Of a stretch of 64,000 nucleotides of DNA, positions 47,015 to 55,887 are shown in pieces (position 1 is the first letter of the stretch; the number at the start of each line of letters is the position of its first letter). A model generated the notes under the pieces. That model had not been told where the DNA came from and searched no databases. It was given only the letters and a program-made list of their open reading frames with translations. Source of the DNA: Sulfitobacter sp. M05 (GTDB lineage: Bacteria > Pseudomonadota > Alphaproteobacteria > Rhodobacterales > Rhodobacteraceae). Location of the stretch: assembly GCF_029285175.1 (NCBI RefSeq), contig NZ_JABEDH010000001.1, forward strand, positions 1-64,000, read 5' to 3'. A program made the position numbers and the translations under genes.

Positions 47015-47815
47015 ATGAACACGCCAGCACATACAACTCCCAACCCGATTGATGCGGGCCTGATGTCCGAAAGATTGCGGGCGTTGTTTCGCAGCGCCGA
47101 CCGCCCGACACGGCGCAAACTGGTGCCGATCCTGCCGCCCGAGGAAATCGAATTTGCGGGCGTGCGCATGTATGTTGATCCGCGCGACAATTTCACCGAC
47201 AGGATGATCTGGCGCGATGGCCATCCGCCCGAAGTTAAATCCCTGATGGCCTTGACTGAGATCGTTGAGGGCAAGAACACCTTTGTGCTGGATATCGGCG
47301 CAAATTCAGGAGCTTACACTATTCCTCTGGCCTATGCCGCCGGTCCGGACAGCCGCGTCATCGCATTTGAACCGAACCCAACAATGATTGGCCGGCTGGG
47401 ACATAACGTGCGGCTGAACAATCTCGGGACAGTTGTGCGGATTGAAGGCTGCGCACTTGGCAGCGGTGACGGCGAAGCGATGTTGAACTTTCGCGAGCGC
47501 AACTTTGGACAGGCTTCACTGATGCCCATTAAGGCGGGGCAGGACGGTGCCACATTGGTACCGGTTCGTCCTTTGCTAGATTTTGTTAATGGCGCGGAAA
47601 ACTATGATGTTTCTGTACTGAAAATTGACGTGGAGGGGGCCGAGGTTGCGGCCCTTGGGCCGCTGTTGGATGCGGGCGGCTGGCTGCCCGATGTGATGCT
47701 GGTTGAAACCGCACATGCGGACGAATGGAACGTCGATCTGGTGGCACAGATCAAGGGGTTGGGTTTTGAAATCACCCTGCAAGCCGAACAAAATACGCTG
47801 TTTGTCCGCCAATAG
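47015..47815 (+). CDS. FkbM family SAM-dependent methyltransferase
   Basis: 266 residues. The SAM-binding motif DIGANSGAYT is at 93-102, followed by IAFEPNPTMIGRLGHNV and VSVLKIDVEGAE, all diagnostic of the FkbM family, which methylates hydroxyls of sugars and secondary metabolites. It lies inside the sdh operon between the lipoprotein gene and sdhB, 3 bp and 81 bp away. A role in respiration is not expected; location may reflect an inserted gene that uses the strong promoter. Confidence 0.88.
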   Translation: MNTPAHTTPNPIDAGLMSERLRALFRSADRPTRRKLVPILPPEEIEFAGVRMYVDPRDNFTDRMIWRDGHPPEVKSLMALTEIVEGKNTFVLDIGANSGAYTIPLAYAAGPDSRVIAFEPNPTMIGRLGHNVRLNNLGTVVRIEGCALGSGDGEAMLNFRERNFGQASLMPIKAGQDGATLVPVRPLLDFVNGAENYDVSVLKIDVEGAEVAALGPLLDAGGWLPDVMLVETAHADEWNVDLVAQIKGLGFEITLQAEQNTLFVRQ

Positions 47816-47896
47816 GAAAACAGCCTGATGAAACGCCGCCGCAGGTGGCAAAACGGATGAAACGGGCAAGCCTGCCCAGAAAAATGGAGACGCGAC

Positions 47897-48676
47897 ATGG
47901 TTCAGCTGACACTCCCCAAGAACTCGCGGATGACAACCGGCAAGACATGGCCAAAGCCGTCCGGGGCGACAAACGTTAAGGAATTCCACATCTACCGGTG
48001 GAACCCGGATGACGGCAAGAACCCGGCAGTCGATACATATTTTGTAGATATGGACACCTGCGGCCCGATGATTTTGGACGCGTTGATCAAGATCAAGAAC
48101 GAGATCGACCCGACATTGACCTTCCGCCGGTCGTGTCGCGAGGGGATTTGTGGGTCCTGTGCGATGAACATCGATGGCATCAACACGCTGGCCTGTACTT
48201 ACGGCGTGGAGGAAGTGAAAGGCGCGGTTAAGGTTTACCCGCTGCCACATATGCCCGTGGTCAAGGATTTGATCCCCGACCTGACGCATTTTTACGCCCA
48301 GCATGCCAGCATTCAGCCGTGGCTTGAGACCGAAACGCCGGCACCTGTGAAGGAATGGAAGCAGTCGGTGGATGACCGCTCCAAGCTGGACGGGCTTTAC
48401 GAGTGCATCATGTGTGCCTGCTGTTCAACATCCTGCCCCAGCTACTGGTGGAACGGCGACCGCTACCTTGGGCCAGCCGCCTTGTTGCACGCCTATCGCT
48501 GGATCATTGACAGCCGCGACGAAGCGACTGGCGAACGTCTGGACGAGCTTGAAGATCCGTTCAAGCTGTACCGCTGCCACACGATTATGAACTGCGCCAA
48601 AACATGCCCCAAAGGGTTGAACCCAGCGCTAGCCATTTCCAAGATCAAGAAACTGATGGTTGAGCGCACGGTTTAA
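47897..48676 (+). CDS. sdhB: succinate dehydrogenase, iron-sulfur subunit
   Basis: 259 residues. Cys80, 85, 88 and 100 ([10 protein letters not shown]) bind the [2Fe-2S] centre, and [15 protein letters not shown] from C170 with [11 protein letters not shown] later bind the [4Fe-4S] and [3Fe-4S] centres. It passes electrons from SdhA to quinone. Separated from sdhA by three unrelated genes. Confidence 0.97.
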   Translation: MVQLTLPKNSRMTTGKTWPKPSGATNVKEFHIYRWNPDDGKNPAVDTYFVDMDTCGPMILDALIKIKNEIDPTLTFRRSCREGICGSCAMNIDGINTLACTYGVEEVKGAVKVYPLPHMPVVKDLIPDLTHFYAQHASIQPWLETETPAPVKEWKQSVDDRSKLDGLYECIMCACCSTSCPSYWWNGDRYLGPAALLHAYRWIIDSRDEATGERLDELEDPFKLYRCHTIMNCAKTCPKGLNPALAISKIKKLMVERTV

Positions 48677-48698
48677 CCTGAACCATATGCTTGCCTCC

Positions 48699-48727
48699 GG
48701 CGGTCCTGTCTCTGTGTCGGGACCGCC
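48699..48727. terminator. hairpin after sdhB
   Basis: GGCGGTCC and GGACCGCC arms with a 13-nt loop, 23 bp after the sdhB stop. No T-tract, so a weak or factor-dependent terminator. It ends just before the small gene at 48749. Confidence 0.45.
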
Positions 48728-48748
48728 AGTGGCCGACAAGGGCTGCCG

Positions 48749-48964
48749 GTGCTTTTCCTTCCCTTCCTGATCATCGTTGTGATTGCTGTGGCCATCTACG
48801 CCAACCGCAATAAGGACCGGCGTCGCTGCCGGTGGCGCCAGAACCGGCACGAGAGCGATGGCGCTTTAATCCGTTACAATTGCATTACCTGCGGGCAGGA
48901 GGCCTTTCGCAGCACCGGCGCGCCCCGCGAGTGTCTGGCGCAGCTGGGACGGGCCAAGCTGTAA
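48749..48964 (+). CDS. small membrane-anchored protein with CxxC-type C-terminus
   Basis: 71 residues from GTG 48749 (AAGGG upstream). One transmembrane helix (1-18) precedes a basic region RRRCRWRQNRH and the block YNCITCGQEAF, a pattern seen in small Rhodobacterales proteins that may bind zinc through C22-region and CxxC cysteines. Function unknown. Confidence 0.6.
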   Translation: MLFLPFLIIVVIAVAIYANRNKDRRRCRWRQNRHESDGALIRYNCITCGQEAFRSTGAPRECLAQLGRAKL

Positions 48965-49002
48965 CACTGCGTTCGCCTCAACAACGGGGGCGTAACGACA
49001 CC

Positions 49003-49102
49003 AAAGCTATTTGAGTTTGAGGCATCCCGCAGCACTTTTCGCGCTCGACCAGCAGGAGAGGCGGCGAACAAGTGATTCAAGTTTTACTCGAAACGCTATA
49101 AG
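49003..49102 (+). repeat. intergenic palindromic repeat, copy D (divergent)
   Basis: Aligns with copy A in the same orientation: AAAGC start, core CTTTTCGCGCTCGACCA, GGAGAGGC, GATTCAAGTTT and end AACGCTATAAG. The centre lacks the internal duplication of copy A, as in copy B. Confidence 0.55.
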
Positions 49103-49125
49103 CTCTTCCAAAGCGGGGAGAGACC

Positions 49126-50772
49126 ATGGGCGATTTTCAGGCAGATGTAATCATCGTAGGGGCGGGGCTTGCCGGCATGGTGGCCGCACATGAGGCGGTT
49201 TCGCGCGGGCGTAAGGTGCTGATGCTGGATCAGGAGGCACCGCAATCCCTTGGCGGGCAAGCGTTCTGGTCTTTAGGGGGCTTGTTCATGGTCGACACGC
49301 CTGAACAGCGGCGCATGGGGATCAAGGACAGTCCGGAACTGGCCCTGAATGACTGGATGGGGTCGGCACAGTTTGACCGCCTCGAAGACGTCAATCCGCG
49401 CCTTTATGCAGAACAATTTGTCGACTGGGCGGCAGGCCCGATGCGGCAATGGTGTTTCGATCTGGGGATGCGATGGTTTCCTGTCGTGGGTTGGGCCGAA
49501 CGGGGTGGGGCGCTGGCCCATGGGCACGGCAATTCGGTGCCACGGTTTCACATTACCTGGGGCACTGGCACGGGCGTCATTGCACCGTTTGTCAAACGGA
49601 TGACCGAATATGCCGCCGCCGGACAGCTCAAACTGGGTTTCCGCCATCGCGTGACGGGGTTGGTTACCACCGACGGCGCGGTCACAGGCCTGCACGGTGA
49701 CGTGCTGGAAGACACAACAGCGGCGCGGGGGCAAAGCACATCGCGCGAGGTTATTGGCAGTTTTGAGCATCATGCCGCGGCAGTTGTTTTGACCACGGGC
49801 GGGATCGGTGGTGATCACGCGCGGGTGCGGGAAAACTGGCCAGTGGCGCGGCTGGGCAAACCGCCCAATATGATGGTGGCCGGTGTGCCGGATTATGTCG
49901 ATGGCAAGATGCAGGGCATTGCCCGAGCGGCGGGGGCGGGGCTGATCAATGAGGACCGCATGTGGCACTACTGTGAAGGGGTGCAAAACTGGAACCCGAT
50001 CTGGCCGAACCACGGTATTCGCATTCTCCCCGGTCCATCCTCAATGTGGTTTGACGCCAAGGGCCAGCGGATGGAGGCACCGTTTCTGCCGGGGTTTGAC
50101 ACTTTGGGAACCCTCAAACGTATCCTTCAGGCCGGTGAACACTCGTGGTTCATCCTAACACAAAAAATCATAGAAAAAGAGTTTGCCCTGTCCGGATCGG
50201 AGCAAAACCCCGATTTGACCGATGGCGGCTGGATGGATGTGCTAAAGGCGCGGCTTGGCAAGGGGGCCATGCCGGCGGTCGAGGCGTTCAAGAACAAGGG
50301 CGCGGATTTTGTCGTTGCGGATGATCTGGAAACACTGGTGGCGGGGATGAACCGTCTAACCCCGGATCAACCGCTTGATCTGGAAAGCTTGCGCCAACAG
50401 ATCATCAGCCGCGATGCGCAATTGACCAACCCGTTTAGCAAGGATGCGCAAGTCACCGCCCTACGGGGGGCACGTGCTTATCGTGGTGACAGGCTGATCC
50501 GCACGGCCAAACCACATGCGATCTTGGATGCGCAAAACGGTCCGCTGATTGCGGTGCGCCTGAACATTCTCACACGCAAATCCTTGGGCGGCTTGCATAC
50601 TGATATCAAGGGGCGTGTACTGACTCCAGAGGGCAGGGTTTTGCCGGGGCTCTATGCCGCCGGCGAAGTCTGCGGTTTTGGCGGGGGCGGATATCATGGG
50701 TATAACGCGCTTGAGGGGACATTTTTAGGGGGATGCCTGTTTTCAGGCCGTATCGCGGGACAAAACGCATGA
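49126..50772 (+). CDS. FAD-dependent dehydrogenase (fumarate reductase / ketosteroid dehydrogenase-like)
   Basis: 548 residues. N-terminal FAD motif VGAGLAGMVAAHEA near 11-24, then SLGGQAFWSLGG, and the C-terminal FAD closure LPGLYAAGEVCGFGGGGYHGYNALEGTFLGGCLFSGR. The type is annotated widely as FAD-binding dehydrogenase; the substrate is unknown. Start has GGGGAGAG upstream. Its stop overlaps the start of the DUF1989 gene, so the two are co-expressed. Confidence 0.87.
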   Translation: MGDFQADVIIVGAGLAGMVAAHEAVSRGRKVLMLDQEAPQSLGGQAFWSLGGLFMVDTPEQRRMGIKDSPELALNDWMGSAQFDRLEDVNPRLYAEQFVDWAAGPMRQWCFDLGMRWFPVVGWAERGGALAHGHGNSVPRFHITWGTGTGVIAPFVKRMTEYAAAGQLKLGFRHRVTGLVTTDGAVTGLHGDVLEDTTAARGQSTSREVIGSFEHHAAAVVLTTGGIGGDHARVRENWPVARLGKPPNMMVAGVPDYVDGKMQGIARAAGAGLINEDRMWHYCEGVQNWNPIWPNHGIRILPGPSSMWFDAKGQRMEAPFLPGFDTLGTLKRILQAGEHSWFILTQKIIEKEFALSGSEQNPDLTDGGWMDVLKARLGKGAMPAVEAFKNKGADFVVADDLETLVAGMNRLTPDQPLDLESLRQQIISRDAQLTNPFSKDAQVTALRGARAYRGDRLIRTAKPHAILDAQNGPLIAVRLNILTRKSLGGLHTDIKGRVLTPEGRVLPGLYAAGEVCGFGGGGYHGYNALEGTFLGGCLFSGRIAGQNA

Positions 50773-51617
50773 GAGACAACACACCACAAGACGCCGAGGC
50801 GCGCCGCGCGGTCCAGCCGGTCATCTGCTATCCTGTAGAGACCTTGCCGCAGCCTGATATGGCACCGTACGAAAGCGCCCGCAGCGGCTTGCGTAAGACA
50901 GACGAGGTGCTGGTGGCCCCGCGTGATGCGGCCACCTTTAGCGTGCCTGCTGGACATTTCTTTCGTATCTCTTCGGTTGAGGGGCCGCAGGTGGGCGATT
51001 TGAACCTTTGGAATGCCACCGACCTGAACGAACGGTTTTATTCCGGCAAGACCCGGGCCCTGCATGGCACGCATATCACCTCGGGTCAGCAGATGTGGTC
51101 GAGTTTTCCCTATCTGCGCCCGATGGCGACGATTACCCGCGATACGCTCGATTGGTACGGGATAGATGCCTTTGGTGGATCGGTGCATGACGTGATTGGC
51201 ACCCGCTGTGACCCCTATACCCATCATTTGCTGAAAGGCGGGCACTACCATCATTGCTGCCACTCCAATTTGACCCGCGCCTTGGCCGCCCATCTGGAGG
51301 TGCCCCTGAGCGAGGCCGAACCATATGTACATGACGTTTTGAATGTCTTTATGTGTACCGGATTCACCCGCGATACCGGCCAGTATTTTATGAAGGCCAG
51401 CCCGGTGCGCCCGGGTGATTACCTTGAATTCTTTGCTGAAATTGATGTGCTGGGCGCACTGAGTGCCTGCCCGGGTGGTGATTGCTCGGCAGAGCATTCA
51501 TCGGATGTCGCCCGTTGTTACCCGCTGCTGGTCGAGGTGTTCGCTCCTGAAACGGAGGTGATCAAGGCCCGCGCGACCAATCCTGTGAATGGATATGATC
51601 GCACGCACGGGCCTTGA
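50769..51617 (+). CDS. DUF1989 (urea carboxylase-associated) family protein
   Basis: 282 residues from ATG 50769. It has the cupin-like DUF1989 signature with VPAGHFFRISSVEGPQVGDLNLWN, CDPYTHHLLKGGHYHHCCHSNL (a His/Cys-rich probable metal site) and PGDYLEFFAEIDVLGALSACPGGD. Relatives accompany urea carboxylase and guanidine or amine degradation. Here the partner is the FAD dehydrogenase upstream, suggesting an oxidative amine or lactone step (inference). Confidence 0.87.
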   Translation: MRDNTPQDAEARRAVQPVICYPVETLPQPDMAPYESARSGLRKTDEVLVAPRDAATFSVPAGHFFRISSVEGPQVGDLNLWNATDLNERFYSGKTRALHGTHITSGQQMWSSFPYLRPMATITRDTLDWYGIDAFGGSVHDVIGTRCDPYTHHLLKGGHYHHCCHSNLTRALAAHLEVPLSEAEPYVHDVLNVFMCTGFTRDTGQYFMKASPVRPGDYLEFFAEIDVLGALSACPGGDCSAEHSSDVARCYPLLVEVFAPETEVIKARATNPVNGYDRTHGP

Positions 51618-51626
51618 CATTGACGC

Positions 51627-52331
51627 TTAGGAAAATGCGGCTTCCAGCGCGATTTCTACCATATCGCCAAAGGTCTTTTCGCGGTCTTCTGACGGCAGGG
51701 CTTCACCGGTTTGCAAATGGTCGGAAACGGTCAGCACGGCTAATGCGCGCCGGCCATGACGGGCCGCCAAGGTGTAAAGTTCTGCGGCTTCCATCTCGAC
51801 GCCCAGAATACCATGACGCACCATCTGTTCATCCAGATCGGGGCGTTCGGCATAAAAGACATCTGACGAATAGATTCCGCCCACATGGGTTTTTGTGCCC
51901 CGCGCCTCGGCTGCTTTGACGGCGGCTTGTAACAAAGACCAATCCGCCGTCGGCGCAAAATTCAATTCGCGAAAAATACCGGAAGAAGGGGAGGTGATAG
52001 TGCTGGCGCTCATTGCAACAATTACATCCCGAATACCGACATGCGGTTGCATCCCACCGCAAGACCCGATGCGCACAAGCGTTTGCACATCATAACTGCT
52101 GATCAACTCGTTTGCATAAATAGACAGCGATGGCATGCCCATCCCCGAACCCTGAATGGTTACCGGATTGCCATTCCATGTGCCGGTAAAGCCCAGCATC
52201 CCGCGCACTTCGTTAACCAGTTTGGCGTCTTTCAAAAACGTCTCTGCGGCCCATTTGGCGCGATATGGATCGCCCGGCATCAGGACAGTTTGTGCAATTT
52301 CTCCGGGGGCGGCACCGATATGAACGGTCAT
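51627..52331 (-). CDS. deoD: purine-nucleoside phosphorylase (DeoD type)
   Basis: 234 residues from ATG 52331 with AGGAGC upstream. [30 protein letters not shown] is the phosphate-site start. [15 protein letters not shown] and [13 protein letters not shown] hold the nucleoside-binding residues, and TVSDH carries the catalytic Asp. It cleaves purine nucleosides to base and ribose 1-phosphate. Convergent with the DUF1989 gene, only 9 bp away. Confidence 0.95.
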   Translation of the reverse strand: MTVHIGAAPGEIAQTVLMPGDPYRAKWAAETFLKDAKLVNEVRGMLGFTGTWNGNPVTIQGSGMGMPSLSIYANELISSYDVQTLVRIGSCGGMQPHVGIRDVIVAMSASTITSPSSGIFRELNFAPTADWSLLQAAVKAAEARGTKTHVGGIYSSDVFYAERPDLDEQMVRHGILGVEMEAAELYTLAARHGRRALAVLTVSDHLQTGEALPSEDREKTFGDMVEIALEAAFS

Positions 52332-52503
52332 TGGAAGCTCCTGTTTTTGTTTGCCAATTAAGTGCATTTGCAGAGGTCTAGGGCAATAGGAAATGCAGAT
52401 AGACCCGCGTGGCGTGTGTGGTGCGTTTTTGATGCTCGCAATGCGCGTGCGCGCCACTCAAGTCGGACGTGAATTCGAATCAGTTTTTGGGAAATTTTCG
52501 CCG

Positions 52504-52546
52504 TATTGAGACCTCAGCGACTACAACCATCGGTGAGGTCTCAATA
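52504..52546. terminator. perfect 13-bp inverted repeat beyond the H-NS-like gene
   Basis: TATTGAGACCTCA and TGAGGTCTCAATA with a 17-nt spacer, 17 bp after the H-NS-like stop on the minus strand. No T-tract on either side. It may end that transcript or be an operator in front of deoD, whose start is 170 bp away. Confidence 0.5.
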
Positions 52547-52562
52547 ATTGGGTCGTTTAGTC

Positions 52563-52907
52563 TCAAATTTTCATCATATCGGGCGAGGCACCGTTCGCCA
52601 CCGCTTCACGGAACCAGTTGGGTTGGCGACCCTTGCCGGTCCAAGTTTGGCTTGCATCGTCCGGATTGGCAAACATCGGCTTGGATTTCACCTTTGTTTT
52701 CTTGGTTTTGGCCTTTTCGGTCTTTCGCGGTTTCGCCGTGTCGTCGGCCAATTGGTCGAGTGAGAAACCGAATTCGGCAGCCGCTTTTTCGGCCGCTTTG
52801 CGGGCCTCGCGATAGTCGCGGGCCTTGGCCGCGTTCAATGCTTTCTGTACATCTTTAAGATGTTTTTCCAACTCTTTACGAGTCATTGATTTTAGTTCGA
52901 TATGCAC
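52563..52907 (-). CDS. H-NS family nucleoid-associated protein
   Basis: 114 residues from GTG 52907 (AAAAGGGG upstream; ATG 52886 is an alternative). The N-terminal coiled coil (RKELEKHLKDVQKALNAAKA) supports dimerisation, a Lys-rich linker follows, and the C-terminal DNA-binding motif TWTGKGRQPNWFREA is the H-NS/HvrA type. Such proteins silence AT-rich or foreign DNA; in Rhodobacter HvrA also controls photosynthesis and nitrogen genes. Confidence 0.92.
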   Translation of the reverse strand: MHIELKSMTRKELEKHLKDVQKALNAAKARDYREARKAAEKAAAEFGFSLDQLADDTAKPRKTEKAKTKKTKVKSKPMFANPDDASQTWTGKGRQPNWFREAVANGASPDMMKI

Positions 52908-52989
52908 AGGAAAACCCCTTTTCAACACAATAGAAGAAAAGGAGTTAACCAAACGATACCTAAAGAAAAGGCCGAATTTGTGTCAGTTT

Positions 52990-54957
52990 TTACTCGGCTG
53001 CGACGGCCTCGGGGTCGGCCAGAACGATGATATCCTGCATAATGACATTCAGTTCGAAATCCTTGGGCGTATAGACCCGCGCGACACCCATTGATTTAAG
53101 CCGTGCGGCATCGTCATCCGGAATGATCCCTCCGACAATAACCGGGATATGGCTCAGCCCGGCGGATCTCATTTCGTTCATCAAGTCTTCGACCAGTGGG
53201 ATATGCGATCCTGACAGGATCGAAAGGCCTACAACATGGGCTGCGCCTTCGCGGGCGGCGGCAATGATCTCGGATGGCGTCAGCCTGATCCCCTCATAAG
53301 CGATATCCATGCCACAATCGCGGGCCCGTACTGCAATCTGTTCGGCACCGTTAGAATGGCCGTCAAGACCGGGTTTACCAACAAGGAATTTCAACCGCCG
53401 GCCCAGTTTATCACTGACGGCATTCACGGCGTCGCGCAAATCATCAAGGCCTTCGGTCTTGTTTGACTGCCCTTTCGCGACACCCGTCGGCCCGCGGTAT
53501 TCGCCGTGAACGGCCCGCATCTGCGCTGCCCATTCGCCTGTCGTCACACCGGCTTTTGCAGCCGCGATGGAGGCGGGCATCACATTGCGCCCTTCCGCTG
53601 CGGCGGCACGCAAGTCTTTCAGCGCGGCATTGACCTCGCCTTCGTTGCGCTCAGCGCGCCATGCATTCAGTCGGCCAATTTGCTCGGCCTCGACCGCCGG
53701 ATCGACAACCATGATGCCGCCGTCGCCGGTCATCAACGGGGAGGGTTCTCCCTGCTGCCATTTATTCACACCGACAACCACGGTTTCGCCCGCCTCAATT
53801 CGGCCCAGCCGATCGGAATTACTCTCGACGAGGCGCCCTTTCATATAGTCGATCGCGTCGATTGCGCCGCCCATGCCGTCAAGCAGCGCCAATTCGGCAC
53901 GCGCGCCTTCTTTCAATTCCTCGACTTTTTTGTCGACTGCGGGGTTACCTTCGAACAGGTCGTCGAATTCAAGCAGATCGGTTTCATACGCCAGGATTTG
54001 CTGCATCCGCATTGACCATTGCTGATCCCATGGGCGTGGCAGGCCAAGGGCCTCGTTCCATGCGGGCAATTGCACCGCGCGCGCACGGGCTTTTTTGGAC
54101 AATGTTACGGCCAGCATTTCAATCAAAATACGGTAAACGTTATTTTCGGGTTGTTGTTCGGTCAGGCCCAGCGAGTTGACCTGCACCCCATAGCGGAAAC
54201 GCCGGTATTTCGAATCCTGTACGCCGTAACGTTCAAGACAGATTTCATCCCACAGATCGACAAAGGCACGCATTTTGCACATTTCGGTAACGAAACGGAT
54301 ACCGGCATTTACAAAGAATGAAATACGCCCGACCAGCGCTGGAAAGTCCTTTTCATCCACGCGGGGGCGCAATTGATCCAACACAGCTGTGGCTGTGGCC
54401 AAGGCAAAAGCCAGCTCCTGTTCCGGCGTCGCGCCTGCCTCTTGCAGGTGATAGGAACACACGTTCATCGGGTTCCATTTCGGCACGTTCGTATAGCAGT
54501 ATTCGGCCACATCCGCGATCATTTTGAGCGACGGGGCAGGCGGGCAGATGTAGGTGCCGCGCGATAGGTATTCCTTGATCAGGTCGTTCTGAACGGTACC
54601 GTTCAGGGCGGTAATATCTGCGCCCTGTTCCTCGGCGACGGCGATATAGAGCGACAATAACCAAGGTGCCGTCGCATTGATGGTCATGGATGTGTTCATC
54701 TGCTCCAGCGGGATATCGCGGAACAACATGCGCATGTCGCCCAGATGGCTGACCGGTACGCCAACCTTTCCGACTTCGCCGCGCGACAGGATATGGTCAC
54801 TGTCGTATCCGGTTTGCGTGGGCAAATCGAACGCGACCGACAGGCCGGTTTGTCCTTTGGCAAGATTGGACCGATACAGCGCATTCGACGCCTCGGCGGT
54901 GGAGTGACCTGCATAGGTACGGATCAGCCATGGACGGTCTTTGGTTTGCTCGGACAT
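52990..54957 (-). CDS. ecm: (2R)-ethylmalonyl-CoA mutase, adenosylcobalamin-dependent
   Basis: 655 residues from ATG 54957; longer upstream frame lacks a leader. A TIM-barrel catalytic half (RPWLIRTYAGHSTAEASN, GLSVAFDLPTQTGYDSDH) is followed by the C-terminal B12 domain with D532-x-H534-x-x-G (GLDGHSNGAEQ), the base-off cobalt ligand. It rearranges ethylmalonyl-CoA to methylsuccinyl-CoA. The close resemblance to methylmalonyl-CoA mutase is resolved by length and by ccr nearby. Confidence 0.92.
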   Translation of the reverse strand: MSEQTKDRPWLIRTYAGHSTAEASNALYRSNLAKGQTGLSVAFDLPTQTGYDSDHILSRGEVGKVGVPVSHLGDMRMLFRDIPLEQMNTSMTINATAPWLLSLYIAVAEEQGADITALNGTVQNDLIKEYLSRGTYICPPAPSLKMIADVAEYCYTNVPKWNPMNVCSYHLQEAGATPEQELAFALATATAVLDQLRPRVDEKDFPALVGRISFFVNAGIRFVTEMCKMRAFVDLWDEICLERYGVQDSKYRRFRYGVQVNSLGLTEQQPENNVYRILIEMLAVTLSKKARARAVQLPAWNEALGLPRPWDQQWSMRMQQILAYETDLLEFDDLFEGNPAVDKKVEELKEGARAELALLDGMGGAIDAIDYMKGRLVESNSDRLGRIEAGETVVVGVNKWQQGEPSPLMTGDGGIMVVDPAVEAEQIGRLNAWRAERNEGEVNAALKDLRAAAAEGRNVMPASIAAAKAGVTTGEWAAQMRAVHGEYRGPTGVAKGQSNKTEGLDDLRDAVNAVSDKLGRRLKFLVGKPGLDGHSNGAEQIAVRARDCGMDIAYEGIRLTPSEIIAAAREGAAHVVGLSILSGSHIPLVEDLMNEMRSAGLSHIPVIVGGIIPDDDAARLKSMGVARVYTPKDFELNVIMQDIIVLADPEAVAAE

Positions 54958-55209
54958 GGGGGGCTCCCTGAAATGTGTGGGCAATAATCTTGCGTGAATT
55001 TCTGTGTACGCGACACTTTGTGCCAATGTCAATTCGCTGCGTTGCGGCATTTTATGGGGAGTTTGACGCCGGCAAATCAAAGGGGCCGGCATTCCGCTGC
55101 CAGCATAAGGCGAAATGATTCACCTTGGAAAAATGCAAGCGGTCTGCGCCCGCGCTGGCTCTATGGCTTGGATACGGTGCAGGGGCTAGGGCCGGGCTTC
55201 ATCCGGCCT

Positions 55210-55821
55210 TCAGAGGGTGGGGGCGGCGGTGTCCGGCGTGACAGGGCAAAGCATCTTGGTGCTGCTTTCAAAGCCAAAGACATATTTGAAGGGGCCAAGG
55301 GCTTCCTGCCCGATATCTTTGAACCCTTCGCGTTGATAAAGCGCATGCGCGCGGGGATTGGTACTGATCACATCCAGCCGCACCGAGGTCAGCCCTTGGG
55401 ATGCAGCCTCTTGTTTGATCGCATTCAACAGCGCCGTGCCAAGGCCCATACCGCGGGCCTGCGCCGCCACGCATATGCCATCCATCAGCAGAACACCCTC
55501 GGCCAGTTCCCGTTCAACCATCGCCAGAAGCGGGGCACGCCAGCAAGCGGCAAGCCAGCCGTAGGTTTTCGCAATGTCGCGCAAGGAACCATCGATCAGC
55601 GCCCCTTGCCGTGTCTTAAAGCCAGCCACCCCAAGGATCGTGTTCTCCGGCCCCCGTGCCACAAGGGCAAACTGTGGGTTCAGATGTGCCGCGATGAAGG
55701 ACACGGCTTTGGTCTGCGGCCCCAGAACGTAGTGCAGCTTTTGGGCGAAGGCATCCCAATACAGGGCGGCAATCTCTCTGCGCTCAGGGTCTGAAAACCC
55801 TTTGGTGATTGTGAATTTCAT
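55210..55821 (-). CDS. GNAT family N-acetyltransferase
   Basis: 203 residues. Acetyl-CoA site motif A is VAAQARGMGLGTALLNA (Q/R-x-x-G-x-G), preceded by MDGICV and followed by VRLDVISTNPRAHALYQREGF, the GNAT motif B. Substrate unknown. Divergent from the acyltransferase gene at 55888, and co-directional with ecm. Confidence 0.9.
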   Translation of the reverse strand: MKFTITKGFSDPERREIAALYWDAFAQKLHYVLGPQTKAVSFIAAHLNPQFALVARGPENTILGVAGFKTRQGALIDGSLRDIAKTYGWLAACWRAPLLAMVERELAEGVLLMDGICVAAQARGMGLGTALLNAIKQEAASQGLTSVRLDVISTNPRAHALYQREGFKDIGQEALGPFKYVFGFESSTKMLCPVTPDTAAPTL

Positions 55822-55887
55822 TTACGGTATCCCCTGTGTGGCACTTCACATATTGTCCTTGTCTCCTGACCCTGCAAGGGTGCGCCT

